Assembly: GCA_947259575.1 (NCBI GenBank)
Contig: CAMYMU010000047.1
Coordinates: 45,430 to 109,429, forward strand
DNA length: 64,000 nucleotides
From: an uncultured Ectothiorhodospiraceae bacterium
GTDB lineage: Bacteria > Pseudomonadota > Gammaproteobacteria > UBA6429 > Thiohalophilaceae
Direction of reading: 5' to 3'
Shown: in pieces, positions 8,087 through 16,513 of the stretch
Layout: each line of letters starts with the position of its first letter
How positions within the stretch are numbered: the first letter of the stretch is position 1
Notes under the pieces: model-generated
The model's input: the letters and a program-made list of their open reading frames with translations, nothing else
Database searches by the model: none
What the model was told of the DNA's origin: nothing
Program-made: the position numbers and the translations under genes

Positions 8087-9390
8087 TCTAAACTTTGCCC
8101 CTCTTTAGGATTAAGTCTTGGATGGGTTTCCTCGGCAAACATAAGTACCAGGAGTCCCGAGACAAACATGGAAATAGTCACGAACCAGAATCCTGTGCTA
8201 ATTAAACCAGAAAAATTGGAGACAAGCCCTAACAACAGCGCTCCAATACCATAACCCAGATCGCGCCAGAATCGATAGATCCCGATGGCTGAACCACGCC
8301 AGGCAGGGTGAGCAATATCACCCACTGCGGCGCTGATATTTGGATACAGCAATGCCATACCAAAGCCAGTAATTGCGGCCGAGATAGACCACCAAAGCAG
8401 TGTATCGCCCAATAAGGTCAACCCTACTCCGGCACCACAGACCCACATACCGATAATGATCGGCCATAGTCGTCCGACATGATCGGATAGCTTACCGGTT
8501 AAAAACTGTGAACCGCCCCAGACAAAGCCATAGATACCCACTACCCAGCCAATATTCGCCAAGCTAAGACCTTGCTGGTATAAAAACACCGGATAAAACA
8601 CCCAAATTAAGGCATCGACAAATTTCTCAACCAGCCCCGCCTGGCTAAAGGCGAACATGCGTTTATCGCGCCATGACATCAGGGTAAATACTTCCCAGGT
8701 TGTCGGTTTGTTTGAGATATTAGTTGGAAAACGCGGTGTGGGTCCAGTTGCTGTGCCCGCTGCATGTTGATCGGCTTCTGCCTGGGCCCATGGCAGTGTT
8801 TCCTTAATCCAAAACTGGGTTGTAACAATAGCAGCAACAACCGTAACTAAACCAAACCACATTAGCCCTTCACGCGCACCCAGCCATTCTGATAAATAAC
8901 CTGTAAGAATACCTGCAACTGCAACACCAAAATATCCAGAGAACTCATTTAACCCTATAGTAAAACCACGCTGTTCTGGGTGAGTAAGATCGAGTTTAGC
9001 TGTTTGAGTCATTGACCAGGTTAGCCCCTGATTAACACCCAACAGAACGGTTGCCATCACAATCCAGTTCCAACTAGGCGCATGCATAATCATTGGCGGA
9101 ATGGGAATCGCGATTATCCAACCCAGCATCAAAACATGTTTGCGCCCTATTCTTTCTGATAAGCGTCCTGCAACAAAATTTAATGTACCTTTAACAAAAC
9201 CAAATGCAACGACAAAGGCCATGAGCAACAAGAATGAACCTTTAGGAACACCAAACTCACTTTCAGCAAGCGCAGGGATCACTGTACGCATCATGCCCAG
9301 GGTTAGACCCACGAGTAAGACTTGCCACAATTGGTGGGCAAACTGATGCGCGTTTACGCGGATACCAAAATGATATTCCTGTTCTTTCAT
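8083..9390 (-). CDS. MFS transporter of the persulfide cassette
   Basis: A 435-residue major facilitator with about 12 membrane segments and the family loop GRLSERIGRKHV between TM2 and TM3, repeated in weaker form (GKLSDHVGR) in the second half. A long hydrophilic central loop (~residues 200-235) separates the halves. It starts 12 bp after the persulfide dioxygenase gene and overlaps the exported DsrE-like gene by 4 bp, so the three form one operon. The substrate cannot be read from the sequence; the context suggests a sulfur compound such as sulfite, thiosulfate or a thiol, by inference only. Confidence 0.85.
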   Translation of the reverse strand: MKEQEYHFGIRVNAHQFAHQLWQVLLVGLTLGMMRTVIPALAESEFGVPKGSFLLLMAFVVAFGFVKGTLNFVAGRLSERIGRKHVLMLGWIIAIPIPPMIMHAPSWNWIVMATVLLGVNQGLTWSMTQTAKLDLTHPEQRGFTIGLNEFSGYFGVAVAGILTGYLSEWLGAREGLMWFGLVTVVAAIVTTQFWIKETLPWAQAEADQHAAGTATGPTPRFPTNISNKPTTWEVFTLMSWRDKRMFAFSQAGLVEKFVDALIWVFYPVFLYQQGLSLANIGWVVGIYGFVWGGSQFLTGKLSDHVGRLWPIIIGMWVCGAGVGLTLLGDTLLWWSISAAITGFGMALLYPNISAAVGDIAHPAWRGSAIGIYRFWRDLGYGIGALLLGLVSNFSGLISTGFWFVTISMFVSGLLVLMFAEETHPRLNPKEGQSLE

Positions 9391-9402
9391 TAAATCTTTC
9401 GC

Positions 9403-10131
9403 TTATGCTTTTATGTTTGCCGCAACGATTTTGTCCATCTCGGCTGGGCGTGGTGGAATTTCTTTAGTGAGCAGCTGCACAAACTCATCTTTATCAGTGA
9501 CGCTTAGCATTGGGTTAAAGCGTTTTTCAAATCCCAAGGTGGAAACAGGCTTACCGGAAATACCGGCACCACAAACACTACCTGCCTGGTGGGCTGGATA
9601 AATCTCTGTGGTATCCGGAAAGCTTAGTAATTTAGTATGCAGTGTATCGAATAACATTCCGGCCATTTCTTTTTCGCGACCTGCCAGGTCAGGCCGACCA
9701 ATGCTACCAACAAATAGGGTGTCACCAGTTAGCAAAAACCAGGGTTCTTCACTACGACGATTATCGGACACAGCTAGACTAATACTGTCCATGGTGTGAC
9801 CAGGGGTGTAAATTACCCTCACCTTCACATTACCCACATCGATTACATCACCATCATTCAAGGGCTCAAATTCGAACTCTGGGCTGGCATCCTTATATAA
9901 ACAATATTTAGCGCCGAGACGCTCAGCCAGAGCGCGCCCACCCGAATAATGATCAGCATGCACGTGGGTTTCTAGTACATGGGTTATGGAGACGTTCTGA
10001 GCCTCGGCCTGCTCCACAAACCAGTCTTCATCGCCCGCGACAACATCAACGGCGATAGCCTTTCCTAGCGAGCCACATCCTAACAGATACGATAACGATG
10101 CCTCTTTTGTCGCTAACTGCTTGAAAAACAT
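9403..10131 (-). CDS. Persulfide dioxygenase-like MBL-fold protein (ETHE1/Blh type)
   Basis: A 242-residue metallo-beta-lactamase-fold enzyme. H56-V-H58-A-D60-H61, H112 in TPGHT, D137 in LTGDTLF and H181 in YPAHQAG give the iron-binding set. VGSIGRPDL and AGSVCG with C188 are typical of persulfide dioxygenases, which oxidise glutathione persulfide to sulfite, rather than of glyoxalase II. It leads a three-gene operon with an MFS transporter and an exported DsrE-like protein, divergent from an ArsR regulator. The ATG has a good ribosome binding site (aggagata). A thiolesterase role is the main alternative but less likely. Confidence 0.87.
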   Translation of the reverse strand: MFFKQLATKEASLSYLLGCGSLGKAIAVDVVAGDEDWFVEQAEAQNVSITHVLETHVHADHYSGGRALAERLGAKYCLYKDASPEFEFEPLNDGDVIDVGNVKVRVIYTPGHTMDSISLAVSDNRRSEEPWFLLTGDTLFVGSIGRPDLAGREKEMAGMLFDTLHTKLLSFPDTTEIYPAHQAGSVCGAGISGKPVSTLGFEKRFNPMLSVTDKDEFVQLLTKEIPPRPAEMDKIVAANIKA

Positions 10132-10154
10132 AGTTTATCTCCTATATTTGGCTG

Positions 10155-10183
10155 TTGACATTAGTCGCAATTCAGCTCATTAT
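10155..10183 (+). promoter_or_regulatory. Promoter for the ArsR-type regulator
   Basis: A perfect -35 TTGACA (10155-10160) is followed by a 17-bp spacer and CATTAT (10178-10183, four of six consensus bases). The predicted start of transcription falls inside the inverted repeat at 10182-10201, which would make the regulator autoregulated. Confidence 0.6.
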
Positions 10184-10207
10184 ATGCGTAGATACTCATA
10201 TGAACAA
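10179..10207 (-). promoter_or_regulatory. Promoter for the persulfide dioxygenase operon
   Basis: Read on the minus strand, a perfect -10 TATAAT (10179-10184) lies 17 bp from TTGTTC (10202-10207, three of six consensus bases). The spacer is filled by the inverted repeat at 10182-10201, so a bound repressor would block polymerase directly. Confidence 0.6.
10182..10201. promoter_or_regulatory. ArsR-type operator (inverted repeat)
   Basis: ATATGCGTA and TACTCATAT are separated by 2 bp; eight of nine positions are complementary. The dyad sits in the spacer of the leftward promoter and over the -10 and start of the rightward one. A second, weaker dyad (10200-10217) follows. The length and AT-rich ends are what ArsR/SmtB dimers bind. 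It lies between the divergent regulator and its likely target operon. Confidence 0.65.
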
Positions 10208-10223
10208 GTGCGCATACGATTAA

Positions 10224-10541
10224 ATGAAGACTAACGAATTACCAATAGAACAGCTATCCAGGATATTGAAGATACTAAGTGAGCCTAACCGCCTTCGAAT
10301 TCTGTGCAGTATGGGGCTAGAGTGTGTACCCGTATCAGCCATCATTGCTAAAACTGGGCTTTCGCAGACGAACGTTTCGTTTCACCTGCGTGTTATGCGA
10401 GAGGCAGGTATCGTTAAAGGTGAAAAGAACGGTGCCTTTGTTTTTTACTGCCTATACGACTACTCCATTATTGATTTGCTAAAGAATCTCGCAGACTGGG
10501 GTAACTCAAACAAGCAGCTTGTCGATAAAGCGCAAGCCTGA
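10224..10541 (+). CDS. ArsR-family regulator, likely sulfide/persulfide responsive
   Basis: A 105-residue winged-helix regulator: the EPNRLRILC helix, a recognition helix around SQTNVSFHLRVMREAG (47-62) and the wing KNGAFVFYCL. It has three cysteines (C28, C34, C76). Metal-sensing members carry a CVC box in the DNA-binding helix, which is absent; BigR/SqrR-type sensors use a cysteine pair that crosslinks through sulfur. The positions of C28/C34 and C76 would allow such a pair, but I could not verify an exact match. The divergent persulfide dioxygenase operon and shared operator make it the likely local repressor. Confidence 0.8.
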   Translation: MKTNELPIEQLSRILKILSEPNRLRILCSMGLECVPVSAIIAKTGLSQTNVSFHLRVMREAGIVKGEKNGAFVFYCLYDYSIIDLLKNLADWGNSNKQLVDKAQA

Positions 10542-10637
10542 ATATACACCGTTAATAACCACCCTCCTCCATTCAGAATCTAATTGTGCTACTTTAAACA
10601 CCCATAATAATTAATAATCCAAAATCAAGGATCTAGT

Positions 10638-11477
10638 GTGAGAACGGCTGTCAGATATAAATTAATTTTAGTTTGTTTAATACTTTCTATTTCACCTATA
10701 AGTCACGCCAAAGACGACACCACGAAAACTAAATGGGAACTGGGTATCGGTCTCGGTGTGCTGAGTCTGCCTCACTATCGTGGCTCCGATCAACGCGATG
10801 AATATTTTGCCCCCGTCCCCTATGTCCGTTTTCGAGGTGAGAAACTAAAAGTCGATCGCGAAGGGGGGCGTTATTACTTTATTAACGGCGAAACATTTAA
10901 ACTCGATGTAAGTGCAGCATTTGCATTACCTGTAGATAGTGATGACAATCGTAGCCGTCAGGGTATGCCTGATCTTGACGCTATTCTGGAGATCGGACCT
11001 CGAATGCAGTGGTTTTTATGGGAAAGTGAGGATCGGCGTTTGCGCTTTCGTGCCACAGCACCGGTACGCCTTGCCGTAAATTTATCTGATGCCGGTAACG
11101 AAGGTTGGTTTTTTGCTCCCTACTTACAGTTGCGTTATTACTCGACTATGGAAACGGCTTTTTCTGTTGGGCCCATGTGGGCATCTGAGAAGTTCCATGA
11201 CTATTACTACCAGGTCGACAATCAATACGCGACTGTGGGCAGACCAGCCTATGATGCACAAGCAGGATACAGCGGCTTTCGCTTTACCTTAACCAACAGC
11301 CAGCGTATTAGTAAACACTATTGGTGGGGTGGCTTTATACGCTATGACTTGTTATCAGGCGCGACATTTGAAGACAGCCCGCTGATTAAACAAAAAGATG
11401 CGCTTATGTTAGGTTTTGCCATATCTTACATCTTTAATCCGGTTAAAGAATACTACACAGACCCCTATCGCGAATAA
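10638..11477 (+). CDS. MipA/OmpV family outer membrane protein
   Basis: A 279-residue protein with a signal peptide (1-24, ending SHA) and a beta-strand-rich body typical of MipA/OmpV: the opening WELGIGLGVLSLPHYRGSDQ, the strand FAPVPYVRFRGEKLKVDREG, and a C-terminal strand pair ending in aromatic residues. MipA in E. coli is described as a scaffold between murein synthase and hydrolase; many homologues are just outer-membrane barrels. The start is GTG at 10638 with an upstream aagga. It stands alone, 96 bp after the ArsR gene. Family call is firm; role uncertain. Confidence 0.85.
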   Translation: MRTAVRYKLILVCLILSISPISHAKDDTTKTKWELGIGLGVLSLPHYRGSDQRDEYFAPVPYVRFRGEKLKVDREGGRYYFINGETFKLDVSAAFALPVDSDDNRSRQGMPDLDAILEIGPRMQWFLWESEDRRLRFRATAPVRLAVNLSDAGNEGWFFAPYLQLRYYSTMETAFSVGPMWASEKFHDYYYQVDNQYATVGRPAYDAQAGYSGFRFTLTNSQRISKHYWWGGFIRYDLLSGATFEDSPLIKQKDALMLGFAISYIFNPVKEYYTDPYRE

Positions 11478-11745
11478 GCCTTTACTAGCTGGATTATGAG
11501 TAGATTTTATTTGCGCTAGATCAACTATTATTTAAATATTTATTCTTAATAAATTCAGCTAATCAAACGTTGGCATTCTACTTCAACTGATTTTTCTATC
11601 TATCTGAATAAGTTCATGTTTCAATTTCGAACACAAAGTACGAAATATACGCAATTATTGCGAATAAATTTTTTTAATTAGCGATGATTTCCTAAACGTT
11701 TACTCTTTTATGTAAAGAAAGATAATGTTGAATGAAGGAAATGAC

Positions 11746-12066
11746 ATGGCAACCGAATTAGATCCCATTATCAATAGCTGGTATCGCGATAAAGAGAGTG
11801 GACGTGTATATGAAGTTGTCGCCATCGATGAGTATGGCGGAACAGTAGAAATCCAGTACTTTGAAAGCGAACTGGAAGAGATGGACATCGATAACTGGTA
11901 TGAACAAAAGTTAGAAACTATCGCCGCACCAGAGGATTGGTCAGGACCTTATGATGATTTGGTTCCCGACGATTTTGGTGACACGGAAGAGCCCATGCAC
12001 CCAGAGACATGGGCAAGTCCGCTTGATGATATTGACGGTGAAGCTGCATTTGAATACGGCGACTAG
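11746..12066 (+). CDS. Small acidic conserved protein (probably DUF6763)
   Basis: A 106-residue acidic protein beginning MATELDPIINSWYRD. The pattern NSWYRDKESGRVYEVVAIDE, then GTVEIQYFESELEEMDIDNWY and PEDWSGPYDDL, resembles a gammaproteobacterial family I remember as DUF6763; this is from memory and should be checked. The front half looks like a small beta barrel. I chose the ATG at 11746, with aagga 9 bp upstream, over an earlier in-frame ATG at 11725 that has no ribosome binding site. No function is known. Confidence 0.75.
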   Translation: MATELDPIINSWYRDKESGRVYEVVAIDEYGGTVEIQYFESELEEMDIDNWYEQKLETIAAPEDWSGPYDDLVPDDFGDTEEPMHPETWASPLDDIDGEAAFEYGD

Positions 12067-12145
12067 CGACCACCTCTAGTTCTTAACAATCCAGCAAGTC
12101 GATCCCCTACTTCTGCGGGCTATCATAGTAGACATGCAGTAATTT

Positions 12146-13960
12146 TTAATGCGAATCAGGTACCACACCGGTTTGCGGCATGTCTGCAAGGCCTGTTTCG
12201 CGGGCATGTTCTTCAAAACCTTTATTACGCCAGAAAAATGCGCCGGGCATGGTTGTTGGTATGACTAATACATAAAACAGGGCTCGACCAATCAACGCTG
12301 CAGTCATAATTAAGGCTAAGGACAACACACCAAGGGCCAGGAAGGCTTCATGCGTTGCACCTAACAGATAAATAGCGCTAACAACTGAAATGCTGGCCAG
12401 GAGTGCGATATTTCGTAACCAGTAGCTTTTTCCATATTTGGTAGTTTGTTCGAAATGTGAAAGCGCACCTTCGTGCTGTGCAGATTTCATATCACGCGCA
12501 TGCGTAACTAACCCAATCAATTCTATAGCCAGACCTGCAATCACGATTAAACTGGTAATTTCAATCAACGCTGCAGACGCTGACACACCATTACTAATCA
12601 CACCAACGGTAACAACCAGGATACCGCCCAGACTCAATGTTGTACCAATAAAGCTTGATGCGGTTTGCCAGTGATCCCAATAAGGCCTGGCCGGGATGCG
12701 GTACAACTTGTACATGTAATATGTACCGATAACACTGCCCAGGACTGCTACCACGGCTGAGGCATTCATCATGAATGTCGCAAAACTGTTTTCGAATAAA
12801 CTAAAAAAACCGTAGCCTGACAGGCCTGCAAAAAACATTGAGACACCAGCGATTTCTCGACTGACCGGCGAATAGCGCAAATTATTAAAACCTCTATAAA
12901 ATCTGTGAGGCCGGCCAAGGTGTAGATTCAGCTTCAACAGACCAAAACTCATTAAAATAAAGGTTACGATTAGTAGTGGCCATTTTGCTGTAGTTGTTAG
13001 CACTGATAAAGCTTCCACGCCTAGATACTGACTACACAGTAATAGTAAAAATGCACCCATTACCGTCTGTGCACTCAAGGTAAAGGCGATGTGTGCATTT
13101 TCGTGTGATGACAGTAATTTTTTAAGATTCCAGCTCTTTTTAGTATTTGCACGATTCTCATTAATAACAGGGACATAGGCATCTTTGTTATCATTTAATC
13201 GATATTTAACATCGATTGAATCTGTGCGCGACATCTCCTTCGGCAACGTCTTCGTTTGCTGGAAGCGAATATTCGGATGTGAAATCTCTGGTGTTGGAAA
13301 TCCTGGAATCTGGGTCTTAAGTTGTTCACGATTCTCTGGTGTTGTTTCGGTTACACCAAAATCCAGCGCACCGGCTAAACAAGCGGAAGCACACGCAGGT
13401 TTCAAACCAACTTCCAGGCGATCAACGCACATATTACATTTATGCACGTGTCCTTTTTCGGTATCGAGTTGTGGCGCATTGTAGGGGCAAACCCATGTGC
13501 AATAACCACAACCAAAACATATATCAGGATCTTGAAGAACTGCACCATATTCGGCGTACTTTGTATACGCACGTGTCGGACAGCCTTTAAGACAAACAGG
13601 GTCGTCACAGTGGTTACATGCCATCGATATATTTAAGCGGGTATAATTAGGAAAAGTTCCACCTTCAACATACCCCACCGATCGATAAGCCAGATATGGC
13701 GGTAAATCATTTTTCTCACTGCAAGCCGATTCACATGCATGACAAGAAATACAATTATCTGCATTAAAATAAAAACCGTGCTGCTTATAACGATTCGGGT
13801 TTTCACCAACTCCTGCATCATTATTAATATTTAAGCTTTCGCCTAAAAGGGCATTATCCTGTGCAGCCAGATCAATTTTCTCACCATATCGATTGCGCTC
13901 AGGTGCTGCTGTGTCAGGAAGAAATGCGTATTTTGGTTCGTCGTCTCTTATTTTGTACAT
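12146..13960 (-). CDS. DmsB-DmsC fusion: [4Fe-4S] subunit joined to membrane anchor
   Basis: The first ~230 residues carry four ferredoxin-type cysteine groups (CISCHACESAC, CNHCDDPVCLKGC, CFGCGYCTWVCP, CNMCV...CASAC), as in DmsB/NrfC-type electron-transfer subunits. The rest is a DmsC-like quinol-binding membrane anchor with about eight membrane segments. The two are separate proteins in E. coli DMSO reductase but one chain here. I start at the ATG at 13958-13960, one base after the nasA stop with ggattt before it; a longer in-frame start at 14011 would overlap nasA by 50 bp. As part of the nirB-nirD-nasA operon it probably feeds quinol electrons to the nitrate reductase (inference). Confidence 0.85.
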   Translation of the reverse strand: MYKIRDDEPKYAFLPDTAAPERNRYGEKIDLAAQDNALLGESLNINNDAGVGENPNRYKQHGFYFNADNCISCHACESACSEKNDLPPYLAYRSVGYVEGGTFPNYTRLNISMACNHCDDPVCLKGCPTRAYTKYAEYGAVLQDPDICFGCGYCTWVCPYNAPQLDTEKGHVHKCNMCVDRLEVGLKPACASACLAGALDFGVTETTPENREQLKTQIPGFPTPEISHPNIRFQQTKTLPKEMSRTDSIDVKYRLNDNKDAYVPVINENRANTKKSWNLKKLLSSHENAHIAFTLSAQTVMGAFLLLLCSQYLGVEALSVLTTTAKWPLLIVTFILMSFGLLKLNLHLGRPHRFYRGFNNLRYSPVSREIAGVSMFFAGLSGYGFFSLFENSFATFMMNASAVVAVLGSVIGTYYMYKLYRIPARPYWDHWQTASSFIGTTLSLGGILVVTVGVISNGVSASAALIEITSLIVIAGLAIELIGLVTHARDMKSAQHEGALSHFEQTTKYGKSYWLRNIALLASISVVSAIYLLGATHEAFLALGVLSLALIMTAALIGRALFYVLVIPTTMPGAFFWRNKGFEEHARETGLADMPQTGVVPDSH

Positions 13961-13961
13961 A

Positions 13962-16142
13962 TTAAAATCCACGCGCTTCTTTGTTGCGAAGCGCTGCACT
14001 TTGTTGATCATTTGCTAATTCAATTTTGACTGCGCATTGTTTAAAAGCAGGCTGCCTGGAATGTGGGTCAAGCAAGCCAAGGGATAAGCGATTAACACAA
14101 TCATGAAAATGGAATGGTATAAATACCATGTTAGGCGAAACGCGTTGTGTAAGTTGCACCATCACCACGGCATCGCCGCGCCTAGAGGTAAGGCGCGCAT
14201 ATTGGCCATGAGCAATACCCAGTGCTTTGGCTGCGTCAGGATTCATTTCCATGTAGGGTGTTGGGCTAAACTTGTTAATATTACCAACCTTGCCGGTACG
14301 TGTCCGGGTATGAAAGTGTTCAACCACACGGCCGCTATTCATCCAGAAAGGATACTCGTCATCCGGGCGTTCATTATTATCGATAAATGGTAACGGCATT
14401 AACTTTGCCTTACCATCTGGATATTGAAATTTACCGTCGGTATATAAACGCTGCAAGCCCTTTTCATCACCATCTTTACAGGGCCATTGAATACCCCGCT
14501 GCGCTTCAATCTTGTCATAGGTCATGCCAGAATAATCCAGCATGCGACCTTTGGAGAGTTCTCGTAATTCATCAAATACACCTGATGATGTTTCTGGGAA
14601 TTTAACCTTTTGCCCTTGCTCGAATCGCTTGGCCATTTGATTAAAGATCCACAAATCAGGTTTTGAGTCGGCGTATGGTTTTATGACATTACGTATCAGG
14701 TTTACACGACGCTCGGTATTGGTAAAACAGCCTTCTTTTTCAGCCCAGACACCTGCGGGAAAATACACGTTCGCATATTGGTTAGATTCACAATCCTGGT
14801 ATGCATCCTGGACCACAAGAAAATCCAATTTTTCAAACGTTTTACGAATCCGATCGGTATTGCTCATTGAAGTCATTGGATTGGTCGCGATAATCCAGAG
14901 CCCTTTAATTTGCCCAGTTTCGATTGCAGGGAAAATGTCGGTCTGGAACAAACCACGTTTTTTGGGGAAAAACTCTTTATCAACTCCCCAGAAGTTTGCA
15001 ATCGTCTCTCGGTCTTCCTCTTTTTCAAGCGTGCGATATCCTGGCAGCCCTGAACACGAAGACCATTCTCTTGTACCCATCGCATTGCACTGTCCGGTAA
15101 TCGACAGACTAGTGCCACCCGGCTTGCCGATATTGCCGGTAATTAAATTCAAGTTGTTGATCCCGCAAACGCCATCGGAGCCATGAGTCGATTGATTAAT
15201 ACCCATGGTCCAGATAGTCATAGCAGCACCTGCTTTAGCATAAGTACGCGCTACGTTTCTAATCGTGTCTTCGTCGATACCACAAATTTTAGAAGCCGTT
15301 ACCGGATCATATTGCTCTATGACCTTATAAAATTCTTCATCATTATTAGTATGTGCCTCAATATATTCTTTATCAGCCAGCCCTTCCTCAAGAATGACAT
15401 ACGCAAGACTATTCAATAAGGCTAAATCAGTGCCCGGTGTAACCGGTAAATGAATATCGGCCATTTGCGCCATCATGGTAACCCGTGGGTCAACTACAAT
15501 TACGGGGAATTTACGTTTTTCCAACGCCTGTTTTAAACGCCAGAAAATAATGGGATGTTGTTCAGGTAAATTTGATCCTATCGCTAGCAAACACTCTGTG
15601 TGCTCAAAATCCTCATAGCACCCTGGAGGGCCATCTGATCCAAAGGAACGTTTATAGCCTGATACAGCTGATGACATACAAAGTGTTGTATTACCATCAT
15701 AGTTATTTGTTCCAATAACACCACGCGCAAGTTTTCCAAGCGTGTAGAATTCTTCTGTCATTATCTGGCCGGTAGAGACAATAGCGAAGGCATCACGACC
15801 ATAAGTCGTTTGAATACGTTTTATCTCATCGGCCGTTTTGTCAAGCGCGGTGTCCCAGTCGGTTTTTTGAAACGGCTCATAAAACTTGTCACGAATCAGT
15901 GGCGTTTCACCTCGCCCTTCTAATTTGAAGAGCTCGTGCTCGTAAATTCCCTTTAAGCAGAGTTTGCCGCGATTCACATCAGCACTTGCCACCCCACGCG
16001 TTGCAACGGCTTCACCCTTTTCATCTAAACCGACTTCAATCGAACAACCTGTTGAGCAATAACCACAAGTTGTGTACTTCCAGTCAACAACACCCTTGTC
16101 AGCAATTTTAATCGGATTTTTTTGCTTACGACCAAACAACAT
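13962..16142 (-). CDS. nasA: Assimilatory nitrate reductase catalytic subunit
   Basis: A 726-residue molybdopterin enzyme reducing nitrate to nitrite in the cytoplasm. C26, C29, C33 and C62 bind an N-terminal [4Fe-4S] cluster and C155 in NTTLCMSSAV is the molybdenum ligand, as in Nas/Nap enzymes. There is no twin-arginine signal peptide. It lacks the extra C-terminal [2Fe-2S] domain of the ~866-residue Klebsiella NasA and so resembles the shorter NarB type, which takes electrons from a separate protein. It sits between nirD (15 bp) and the DmsBC fusion (1 bp). The ammonia product of NirBD places the operon in assimilation. Confidence 0.9.
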   Translation of the reverse strand: MLFGRKQKNPIKIADKGVVDWKYTTCGYCSTGCSIEVGLDEKGEAVATRGVASADVNRGKLCLKGIYEHELFKLEGRGETPLIRDKFYEPFQKTDWDTALDKTADEIKRIQTTYGRDAFAIVSTGQIMTEEFYTLGKLARGVIGTNNYDGNTTLCMSSAVSGYKRSFGSDGPPGCYEDFEHTECLLAIGSNLPEQHPIIFWRLKQALEKRKFPVIVVDPRVTMMAQMADIHLPVTPGTDLALLNSLAYVILEEGLADKEYIEAHTNNDEEFYKVIEQYDPVTASKICGIDEDTIRNVARTYAKAGAAMTIWTMGINQSTHGSDGVCGINNLNLITGNIGKPGGTSLSITGQCNAMGTREWSSCSGLPGYRTLEKEEDRETIANFWGVDKEFFPKKRGLFQTDIFPAIETGQIKGLWIIATNPMTSMSNTDRIRKTFEKLDFLVVQDAYQDCESNQYANVYFPAGVWAEKEGCFTNTERRVNLIRNVIKPYADSKPDLWIFNQMAKRFEQGQKVKFPETSSGVFDELRELSKGRMLDYSGMTYDKIEAQRGIQWPCKDGDEKGLQRLYTDGKFQYPDGKAKLMPLPFIDNNERPDDEYPFWMNSGRVVEHFHTRTRTGKVGNINKFSPTPYMEMNPDAAKALGIAHGQYARLTSRRGDAVVMVQLTQRVSPNMVFIPFHFHDCVNRLSLGLLDPHSRQPAFKQCAVKIELANDQQSAALRNKEARGF

Positions 16143-16157
16143 AGTTCATTTTCCTAT

Positions 16158-16493
16158 CTATTGATTAGGACATCCTTCATTAGGCTTTAATGACAACATA
16201 ATCTTGTTGCCTTCCATCTTAACCGGGTAAGTCGCCGCACAGCCTTCATCAGGCGCCACAGCGGTACCGGTATCAAGTTGAATTTTCCAGTCATGTAACG
16301 GGCATGCGACGCGATCACCATGTACAATACCCTGCGAAAGCGGACCCTGCTTATGCGGGCATTCATCTTTTATCGCGAACACCTTGTCTTCCGCTGTCCT
16401 AAATACAGCGATATTACCATTATCAGAGGTCACAACACGTGCGCCTAACTGTGGAATATCATTTAGTGTTCCTATTTCAATCCAGTCACTCAT
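16158..16493 (-). CDS. nirD: Nitrite reductase (NADH) small subunit NirD
   Basis: A 111-residue Rieske-fold protein, the partner of NirB in reducing nitrite to ammonia. Unlike E. coli NirD it keeps the full Rieske ligand set: C45-P-H47 and C64-P-L-H67, so it probably binds a [2Fe-2S] cluster. It lies 20 bp after nirB and 15 bp before nasA in the same operon. Length and fold fit NirD; a stand-alone Rieske ferredoxin is the alternative but the neighbours argue against it. Confidence 0.9.
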   Translation of the reverse strand: MSDWIEIGTLNDIPQLGARVVTSDNGNIAVFRTAEDKVFAIKDECPHKQGPLSQGIVHGDRVACPLHDWKIQLDTGTAVAPDEGCAATYPVKMEGNKIMLSLKPNEGCPNQ

Positions 16494-16513
16494 TGATTTA
16501 TAACCTATAACTA

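Noticed and set aside
13961..14011. Longer start for the DmsBC fusion
   Set aside because: It overlaps the conserved end of nasA by 50 bp; the ATG at 13960 is one base after the nasA stop with a ribosome binding site.
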